The notes under the pieces: generated by a model
Database searches by the model: none
What the model saw: only the letters and a program-made list of their open reading frames with translations
What the model was told of the DNA's origin: nothing
Shown: in pieces, positions 58,322 through 64,000 of the stretch
How the letters are laid out: every line of letters starts with the position of its first letter
Position numbering within the stretch: the stretch's first letter is position 1
Position numbers and translations under genes: made by a program
Assembly: GCA_945787015.1 (NCBI GenBank)
Contig: CALZGM010000015.1
Location: 1 to 64,000, forward strand
Direction: 5' to 3'
Origin: an uncultured Roseburia sp.
GTDB lineage: Bacteria; Bacillota; Clostridia; Lachnospirales; Lachnospiraceae
Length of the DNA: 64,000 nt

Positions 58322-59008
58322 TTAATACATGGTCCTTAATACCATCGCCGAAGCTGCAAGCATCATTACAAAAAAACCGATAAACGAAAGTAAATAAACG
58401 CAAACCGTGTATACAATCGGCCCCGCTTTTTTCTGTCCCAAAAGATATGCTCTCCAGATGAAATAAGCCGGACGCAGAAAAATCGCAAATAAAATGGCAC
58501 CGGTAATTTTGTTTCCTGCTTTATACAGCTGTCGGATATCAAATACAAAAAGTACCACCGTTGCTATAAAAATAAAATCTCCAAAGGTTGATAATACAGA
58601 AAAAAGTGGCTGTTCTGCTATTGCAAGAGTCGCATTCACTACTTCTTCCAGACTATTTCCAATGTGATAAGCTTCTGCTGACAGCATGGTTGTCACTAGG
58701 TTAATGATTCCGGTTATTGCAATCAACACCATCAGAATATATGCAAATACCTGCTTTACTTTCTGCTTTGGCTCCTCATACGGTGTATACTGCTGGTATG
58801 GATTCTGTTGATATGGGTTCTGCCACTGCTGATATGGATTCTCCTGATACGGATTTTCCTGGTATGGATTCTGCTCCTGCATATTGAGTTCCTGCTGTGC
58901 GTTTTCCTGCTCTTCCTGCATCTGCTGCTGATAAGCAGTTCTTCCATACTTTGTACTCGGGCGTTGTTCTATTACTACCTCTTCGTTGTTTTGATTCATT
59001 TCTTCCAT
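58322..59008 (-). CDS. Membrane protein with Asn-Pro-Tyr-Gln repeats
   Basis: 228 residues. The N-terminal 85 residues are cytoplasmic-looking and rich in Gln, Glu and Tyr, with at least five NPYQ units (NPYQENPYQENPYQQ, NPYQQNPYQQ). Four or so hydrophobic helices follow at about 88-108, 138-160, 170-186 and 205-225. The layout resembles DUF4870/TM2-like small membrane proteins with a low-complexity tail. Function unknown. It lies 18 bp after rsmA. Confidence 0.75.
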   Translation of the reverse strand: MEEMNQNNEEVVIEQRPSTKYGRTAYQQQMQEEQENAQQELNMQEQNPYQENPYQENPYQQWQNPYQQNPYQQYTPYEEPKQKVKQVFAYILMVLIAITGIINLVTTMLSAEAYHIGNSLEEVVNATLAIAEQPLFSVLSTFGDFIFIATVVLFVFDIRQLYKAGNKITGAILFAIFLRPAYFIWRAYLLGQKKAGPIVYTVCVYLLSFIGFFVMMLAASAMVLRTMY

Positions 59009-59026
59009 GATAATTTCTCCCTTACT

Positions 59027-59911
59027 TCATTTCTGTTTTTTATCGGCAAGTTTCTTCCCTACAATATTACTAAGTTTCGCAAACTGCTCTAAGGTCAATA
59101 CCTCACCACGAATCGTTACCGGAACGCCCAGTTCTTCGATGCTTTCCTGTATTTCTGTTTTAGAGAGCGGAATATCCGGTGCATTGCCAAGTCCGTTTGC
59201 CAGTGTTTTTCTTCGCTGATTAAAAGATGCGCGGATTAAGCGGAACATTAGTTTTTCATTTTCTACCTGCACCGGTGGTGCACTATGTCTGGTCAGGCGA
59301 ATGACCGCGCTACCTACATTCGGTCTTGGCATAAAACAGTTTGGCGGAACATTTGCCACAATTTCCGGCTTTGCATAATACTGCACCGCCAGAGATAATG
59401 CGCCATAATCCTTGGTCCCCGGTCCCACCTGCATACGGTCTGCCACTTCCTTTTGCACCATAATCGTAATGCTGTCAATCGGCACATGGCTTTCAAACAA
59501 TCCCATGATAATCGGCGTCGTAATGTAATACGGAAGATTCGCTACTACTTTAATTGGCCTACCACCGTTTTTTTCCTGCGCCAGACGGTTAATGTCCACC
59601 TTTAAGATATCCTCATTGATAACCTCCACGTTATCATATGCGCTTAACGTATCCGCAAGAATCGGAATTAAGTTTTTGTCGATTTCCACCGCAGCCACTT
59701 CTCTTGCGTTCTCACAGAGATACTGGGTCATGGTTCCGATTCCCGGACCAATCTCTAAGACAAAATCATCCTTTGTAATATGAGACTCTTCTATGATTTT
59801 ATCCAGTACATGGGTGTCAATCAAGAAATTTTGTCCGAATTTTTTCTGAAAATTAAAATTATATTTCTGCAAAACCGCAATGGTATTTGCCGGAATTCCT
59901 AATGTTGCCAT
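59027..59911 (-). CDS. rsmA: 16S rRNA adenine dimethyltransferase
   Basis: 294 residues. SAM motif LEIGPGIGTMTQYLCE (about 52-67), acidic motif VAAVEIDKNL, and catalytic NLPYYITTPI (about 125). The N-terminal phrase FQKKFGQNFLID is highly conserved. It dimethylates A1518 and A1519 of 16S rRNA during 30S maturation. It is encoded 11 bp after a small hypothetical gene. Confidence 0.96.
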   Translation of the reverse strand: MATLGIPANTIAVLQKYNFNFQKKFGQNFLIDTHVLDKIIEESHITKDDFVLEIGPGIGTMTQYLCENAREVAAVEIDKNLIPILADTLSAYDNVEVINEDILKVDINRLAQEKNGGRPIKVVANLPYYITTPIIMGLFESHVPIDSITIMVQKEVADRMQVGPGTKDYGALSLAVQYYAKPEIVANVPPNCFMPRPNVGSAVIRLTRHSAPPVQVENEKLMFRLIRASFNQRRKTLANGLGNAPDIPLSKTEIQESIEELGVPVTIRGEVLTLEQFAKLSNIVGKKLADKKQK

Positions 59912-59922
59912 ATGTTCTCCAT

Positions 59923-60333
59923 TTATTTCGCAAGCTTTTCATCAAACAGTCTGTCTAAAAATTCCTGATACAGCCGCTGATAGGTTTCTCCGTAAATGCG
60001 GGCGATATCTCCACCCTTTCCACCATTCATCTGGGATTCTTCAAAAATCGCAAACGCCGTCTCATAAAGTTCCGGATTTTTGTCATAAAACACTTCCGTC
60101 AACCCATCCTGAAAGGTAAACTGTGCTTCCTGTGATAAGTTTTCCTTAAAATCAGCCTTTGATATACAGCCATTTTCTTCATAATCAGACAAAAAAATGT
60201 GTCCGGCTGCCGAGGTCACAAAATCCTCGAAGGCTTCCTTAACATCTTCATAAGTCACCGGAACATAGTTTTCATTCCAATACGCATCAAATGTTTCTCT
60301 GTCCGGGAACTGTGCAAAAATTTCACTTTCCAT
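59923..60333 (-). CDS. Acidic hypothetical protein
   Basis: 136 residues, strongly acidic and rich in Phe, Tyr and Glu (for example FPDRETFDAYWNENYVPVTY and IARIYGETYQRLYQEFLDRL). Helical predicted structure, no signal peptide, membrane segment or cysteine pairs. I do not recognise a family. It lies between the methyltransferase gene (20 bp) and rsmA (11 bp) and is probably cotranscribed. Confidence 0.65.
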   Translation of the reverse strand: MESEIFAQFPDRETFDAYWNENYVPVTYEDVKEAFEDFVTSAAGHIFLSDYEENGCISKADFKENLSQEAQFTFQDGLTEVFYDKNPELYETAFAIFEESQMNGGKGGDIARIYGETYQRLYQEFLDRLFDEKLAK

Positions 60334-60353
60334 TTCTCTTACCTCTGTTTTTT

Positions 60354-61556
60354 CTATATCTTACCACTTTCTTTCAAAAGTGTATATAAAGTTGGCGTCA
60401 CGTAGAATTCTTCCATGACAGCTTCCACTTCCCCAAGATACTTTTTCTTAACGGCTGCCGGAACGACCGGCTTACGGATGGCACGAATCAAAATATTTTT
60501 GGGTGTACGGGCAAAATCCACAAATTCCAAAAGTTGTGTCCTATAACCGCAGCACTCTAACAGGTTCGCACGGATGGCATCCGTTGTAAGGGCCGCGAAA
60601 CGCTCTTTTACAATACCATATCTGGTCAAAAGCGACAAGTCATCTGTCTGCATCTGTTTATTTAGTTCATGCTGACAGCACGGAACGGAAAAAATCATCT
60701 TCGCATTCCAGCAAACTGCATTATACAGTGCAAAATCGGTAGCCGTATCGCAGGCATGCAGGGTCACAACCATATCCACATCAAACGGCGCCTTAAAGCC
60801 ATTGATATCGCCCATTTCAAAATGCAGATTCTCATAGCCATATTTTTCTGCAGTTTCATTGCACTTCTTTATTACATCTGCCTTTAAATCCAGCCCCAGC
60901 ATCTGCACCTTCATGTGACGCACTTCTGTAAAATAGTAATACATGATAAAAGTCAGATAGGATTTTCCACATCCAAAATCAATGATGTGGATTTCCTCCT
61001 TTTGATAATCCCTGATTCCATCGTCAATCATCTCGATGAAACGATTAATCTGCCGAAATTTATCGTACATGGATTTGACTACTTTTCCCTCTTTAGTAAA
61101 AACGCCCATGTCTACTAAGGGTGGAATGACCTGGCCTTCTTTCAAAATATAATTCTTTTGGCGGTTGTGGTCTTCATATGTCATATCCCCGGTCTGTGTT
61201 CTACAACCTGAAACTTCCGGCATTTTGTCCCCCCCGGTATCAAGTAATTTTTTTGTTTTATAAGTAACTTTTCCTTTTTTTGATAGTAATAGGATATGCT
61301 CTTTTTCGACGTCCCACGCATTTACCTGCAGGTACGCATCCGAAATCGTATCCAACAAATACTGTTTAAGGGTGTCCGGCTCTATGTTGTCGTGAAACAC
61401 CTGCTTTTCGGTGTATTTTGCTGCCTAAAAATAATCCTTTTTTCGCTCGATTACGATTTTTTTATATGGATTGCTTTTTTCCTGCGGTTTACTGATAATC
61501 ATTTTTTGAATGGAGCAAGCCACAATCTGACTGATGATGTTTTCCAATTCGTTCAT
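60354..61556 (-). pseudogene. SAM-dependent methyltransferase interrupted by an in-frame TAG
   Basis: Starting at ATG 61556 (GGGAGAGG upstream) the frame is open for 43 codons, then reads TAG at 61425-61427, and continues without further stop to 60354 for 356 more codons. The text across the stop, KKDYF-stop-AAKYTEKQVFHDN, is continuous; CAG (Gln) to TAG would explain it. The rest has FGCGKSYLTF (SAM motif I), LHACDTATD and CCQHELN, typical of this class I family. A GTG at 61400 could restart but lacks a good ribosome site. It is a nonsense mutant, a sequencing error, or less likely a readthrough gene. Confidence 0.75.
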
Positions 61557-61630
61557 ATGTCCTCTCCCAAATATCTAATATGAATATTTATAGCATAAAA
61601 CCTGTGCTCTGTCACCTTTTTGCAGAATTT

Positions 61631-61673
61631 GATAACAAAAATAGCATCCCAAGTTGATGCTATTCTTGTTATC
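61631..61673 (-). terminator. Terminator of the Rpn nuclease gene
   Basis: An 18-bp stem (61656-61673 with 61631-61648) with one G-U pair and a 7-nt loop. It starts 7 bp after the Rpn stop on the minus strand and is unusually long. Confidence 0.8.
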
Positions 61674-61679
61674 GTATTC

Positions 61680-62522
61680 TTATTTCCAATATACTTCCAT
61701 ATATTTCTCTGCTTCCTCAGATTTTACAGAGAATTTTTGAATCACCTTATCTAGGGTATCTTCTTTTGACACATTTAACTCCTGACAAGTTGTTATAAGA
61801 GCCTCTATCCCTTTCTCTATCCCTTGTTCAATTCCAATCTCTAGAATGTTCATCTTTACTGCCTCCCATTCTTCTGATTCTTTGACCTCAGTTACTATCT
61901 TATCTAATGCAACAATCCGTTCATCTTTTACCATAATCTCAGGATTGTCTATTCTTGTATCCTTCATATATTGTAACAGACTTACCAGCTCTTTGGAACC
62001 ATTTTTACTACTCATATTCAAGAATATTTTTGTTGTCCCGTCTTCTAAATGTAGACCTTCAATTTCTTCGCATTGCTCTGTAAAAGTATACTTAGCTAAA
62101 TCTTTTTTAAATATGTCATCTTGCGTAATAAAAATAATTATCGTTGATGGCAAATTCCTATATTTTGTTTCTTTTCCAGACTTTAAAATTGGTGTGTCTA
62201 TCATGCCTTGATAATATCTGGCACGCTTTGGCATATGATCTTTATCCGCATGATTTTCCATCTCCATATTTACCTGTCTGTTATCTGTTGTTTCGCCCCA
62301 CGCATCTAACCTAATTGCGCGCTTTCCATACCCATTTAGTATAACCTGCTCAACTTTTACCTCTTTCATTTTTACATCCGGTTCATTCAAAATGATGCTG
62401 AGTGCATAACCATATGCTTCCTTATTCTTCATAACAGATAAGAACAATGCAAAATCGCTTAAATTAAATCTGTAATCAACTGGAATATATGCTTTTTCCT
62501 GCATGTTTATAGTGTTTCCCAT
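61680..62522 (-). CDS. Rpn-family recombination-promoting nuclease
   Basis: ATG 62522 is chosen (GGAGGAG at 7 bp). 281 residues. N-terminal PD-(D/E)XK-type core: FNLSDFALFLSVM, then AIRLDAWGETTD (Asp) and VNMEMEN (Glu/Glu) where ExK is expected. The tail has GIEQGIEKGIEALI and a small helical domain. Rpn proteins cut DNA and promote RecA-independent exchange. They are often annotated as transposases but are not true ones. A truncated relative is at 38262-38750. Confidence 0.82.
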   Translation of the reverse strand: MGNTINMQEKAYIPVDYRFNLSDFALFLSVMKNKEAYGYALSIILNEPDVKMKEVKVEQVILNGYGKRAIRLDAWGETTDNRQVNMEMENHADKDHMPKRARYYQGMIDTPILKSGKETKYRNLPSTIIIFITQDDIFKKDLAKYTFTEQCEEIEGLHLEDGTTKIFLNMSSKNGSKELVSLLQYMKDTRIDNPEIMVKDERIVALDKIVTEVKESEEWEAVKMNILEIGIEQGIEKGIEALITTCQELNVSKEDTLDKVIQKFSVKSEEAEKYMEVYWK

Positions 62523-62724
62523 AGGCAAACTCCTCCCGCAAATTAAATTTTATTGTTTTGAAAAATGGCGAATTGCCAAGCTGCCCTATACGGCATAGAC
62601 TGAATGAATTAATTCTTTAATACATTCATAAAAAATCAACGAATATACCCACGTATAAATTTATTCATGAGTATATTAGAATTGATATTATAAATATATT
62701 AAAAAATACTATCATATGCAATCC

Positions 62725-62797
62725 CGAACAAATATTCGATTTTATATTGCAAATTTCTTCCATCTGTGTTACTATCTTTTTACCGAACATCTGTTCT
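62725..62797 (+). promoter_or_regulatory. Promoter bracketed by two LexA-like boxes
   Basis: Box 1 CGAACAAATATTCG (62725-62738) and box 2 CGAACATCTGTTCT (62784-62797) each match the Firmicutes SOS consensus CGAAC-N4-GTTCG with one mismatch. Between them lies -35 TTGCAA (62747-62752), a 17-bp spacer and -10 TACTAT (62770-62775). One box is 8 bp before the -35 and the other 8 bp after the -10, so bound LexA would block the promoter. A GGAGG ribosome site follows at 62800-62804. Confidence 0.7.
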
Positions 62798-62812
62798 TTG
62801 GAGGTTTACGTT

Positions 62813-63868
62813 ATGTTAACTTATGGTATCGATTTTGATGATGTATTAGCACCTTTCGTTTCCCATGCATGTGACTTGGCAAATGAAGAACATCCCGGCT
62901 TAGACGCCAGCCCAAAAGATGTTACCTGCTGGGGTTATTCCGGTAATGAAAAGATTGAAATTGTAAGTAAATATTACAGCGACGAGCGTGTCTTTGCGCG
63001 TCAGCAGATTCCCGAATCTGCAAAAGAGTTCATTCACAAGCTCATGAAAAAAGGCCGCGTATACATTATTACCGCTGTCGCGCCTCAATTTATGGCACTT
63101 CGCGCGGCACAGATTAAAGAAGCCTTTCCCGATTTTCCGGAAGAAAACATTATCATGGGAGCAAATAAGTCCCTGATTCAGTTTGACATCACCTTAGATG
63201 ACGGACCGAATAATATTTTAAAATCCTGTGCCAGATTTCCGGTATTATTCCGGCAGCCATGGAACCGCTCCTTGTCCGGAATGCTTTCTGTGAATAACTA
63301 TGAAGAGTTTTTCCAGCTCATTGAACAGATTAAATCTTCTTTAGTAGAAGATAAAAAGATTCCGCAGGTTCCGTCTGTGATTGCACTGGTTGGGCCTTCC
63401 GGTTCTAATAAAGGAGAGCTGGCAGCTGCTTTAGAAAAAAAAGCGTTTGCAAAGCGTATCTTTTCTTATTCCACGAACCTTTGCTTTGCTCACCGCTATA
63501 TTTCCGAGGCAGAATTTGATTCTACAGATTTTATTGCGCAGACGGTATATGCCGGTACCAGGTATGGAATCTGCAAATCTGACATTGAAGAACATTTAAG
63601 CAAAACAGAAAATGTTACTATCGTAACGGACATCTGTGGCGCTGTTGCCCTAAAGCAAACCTATCCGACTCTCATCATTTTCTGCCGTAGAAGCAGGGAG
63701 CAGATGATTGAGTGTATTTTAGAAAAGGATATCAGTAATGCCGAAAAGAAATGGCGACTGCTTTCTATGGAAAACGAGTTAAAAAATGAAAATTTGTGTG
63801 ATTATGCAGTCCGCACGGAAAATGTAACTGCTGCTGCAGATTCCATTATGCTTCTCTTCGAAAAGTAA
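62813..63868 (+). CDS. HAD 5'-nucleotidase-like and guanylate-kinase-like fusion protein
   Basis: ATG 62813 is chosen (GGAGG 8 bp upstream). 351 residues. The N-terminal half (about 1-175) resembles HAD deoxyribonucleotidases: GIDFDDVLAPFV (DxD nucleophile), IITAVAP and LDDGPNNIL. After a linker, residues about 195-351 look like guanylate kinase (IALVGPSGSNKGEL P-loop, FSYSTNLCFAHRY, GTRYGICKSDIEE). The fusion of a hydrolase with a kinase-like domain is unusual. LexA-like boxes at the promoter suggest a DNA-damage response. The next gene is a DNA-repair radical SAM gene. Confidence 0.82.
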   Translation: MLTYGIDFDDVLAPFVSHACDLANEEHPGLDASPKDVTCWGYSGNEKIEIVSKYYSDERVFARQQIPESAKEFIHKLMKKGRVYIITAVAPQFMALRAAQIKEAFPDFPEENIIMGANKSLIQFDITLDDGPNNILKSCARFPVLFRQPWNRSLSGMLSVNNYEEFFQLIEQIKSSLVEDKKIPQVPSVIALVGPSGSNKGELAAALEKKAFAKRIFSYSTNLCFAHRYISEAEFDSTDFIAQTVYAGTRYGICKSDIEEHLSKTENVTIVTDICGAVALKQTYPTLIIFCRRSREQMIECILEKDISNAEKKWRLLSMENELKNENLCDYAVRTENVTAAADSIMLLFEK

Positions 63869-63902
63869 AGCTGATTCATATTTGTAAATGGAGGTTGCCA
63901 GT

Positions 63903-64000
63903 ATGAGGATTCAGCAGAATATGTCCCTTATGGAGAAGCTTGCCATCTTGTCTGATGCAGCTAAATACGATGTTTCGTGCACATCTTCCGGTGTTGACCG
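63903..64000 (+). CDS. Putative DNA modification/repair radical SAM protein (5' end only)
   Basis: Only the first 32 codons are in the window, after GGAGG at 8-bp spacing. The peptide MRIQQNMSLMEKLAILSDA then AAKYDVSCTSSGVDR matches the N-terminus I know from a radical SAM family named for putative DNA modification or repair. The catalytic CxxxCxxC lies beyond the edge. It follows the fusion gene by 34 bp, so it is probably in the same SOS-type operon. Confidence 0.7.
   Translation, partial: MRIQQNMSLMEKLAILSDAAKYDVSCTSSGVD

Noticed and set aside
58756..58947. Arg/Ser-rich minus-strand frame in the NPYQ region
   Set aside because: It is a shifted reading of the tandem NPYQ codons of the real gene at 58322-59008.
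60354..61400. Shorter methyltransferase starting at GTG 61400 as a normal gene
   Set aside because: There is no good ribosome site there, and the upstream 43 codons with a strong SD belong to the same family, so the TAG interrupts a longer gene.

Overview
The window looks like chromosome of a spore-forming, strictly anaerobic Clostridia member, most likely a Lachnospiraceae gut bacterium. The support is moderate-to-low G+C, SD-led genes with AGGAGG-type ribosome sites, spoIID and spoIIQ, a reverse rubrerythrin beside a Fur/PerR-type repressor, a large Gram-positive SRP RNA, and several gene families (DUF5711, DUF6062, PurF-like, Rpn nucleases) typical of that family. Almost all genes lie on the minus strand; the few plus-strand genes sit in small islands (6.2, 25.2, 26.8-29.5, 30.3 and 62.8-64 kb).

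Layout. 0-0.3 kb: two consensus tandem promoters firing leftward out of the window, probably into an rRNA or other stable RNA operon. 0.3-3.5 kb: LysM protein, DUF5711 and CvpA operon. 3.6-5.4 kb: split transketolase. 5.4-11.3 kb: recR, a DUF6062 gene on the opposite strand, ybaB, dnaX, phosphofructokinase and a UDP-sugar pyrophosphorylase. 11.3-20.5 kb: a galactose-type sugar system (mglBAC) followed by a YesM/YesN-like two-component system with two sugar-binding proteins. 20.7-25.1 kb: chemoreceptor, pta, PsiE-like protein, SRP RNA, tadA. The tadA-SRP RNA-dnaX-ybaB-recR order known from Bacillus is recognisable, but it is split by about 15 kb of sugar and chemotaxis genes.

26.7-30.9 kb: oxidative-stress pair (Fur-type repressor and reverse rubrerythrin) with matching operators, followed by a small accessory island. 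The island holds a palindrome-rich spacer, an XRE-methyltransferase fusion, a rubrerythrin tail remnant, and a 409-bp miniature inverted-repeat element with 8-bp target duplications that carries an unannotated 46-codon gene. 30.9-38.2 kb: PAS-GGDEF cyclase, GNAT, LuxC/LuxE fatty-acyl reductase pair and a TipAS-type MerR regulator with a 19-bp-spacer promoter, then an amidohydrolase. 38.2-42.2 kb: Rpn-type fragment, small membrane protein operon, MIF-like tautomerase and DUF234-type ATPase.

42.3-47.5 kb: SdpR-like repressor, ABC exporter, SdpI-like protein, YhfC-like intramembrane protease and two Nudix hydrolases, controlled by two identical-architecture operators. 47.5-56.5 kb: a PurF paralog without its catalytic cysteine, GNAT, OmpR-type two-component pair, DEAD-box helicase and a TPR-GGDEF cyclase. 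56.5-62.5 kb: spoIIQ, spoIID, a Tyr/Gln-rich membrane protein, rsmA, a methyltransferase gene interrupted by an in-frame TAG, and an Rpn nuclease. 62.7-64 kb: a promoter bracketed by two LexA-like boxes, driving a HAD nucleotidase/guanylate-kinase-like fusion and the start of a DNA-repair radical SAM gene that runs off the right edge.

All assignments were made by reading the sequence, without database searches. Family names rest on recognised motifs, and regulatory sites are predictions.
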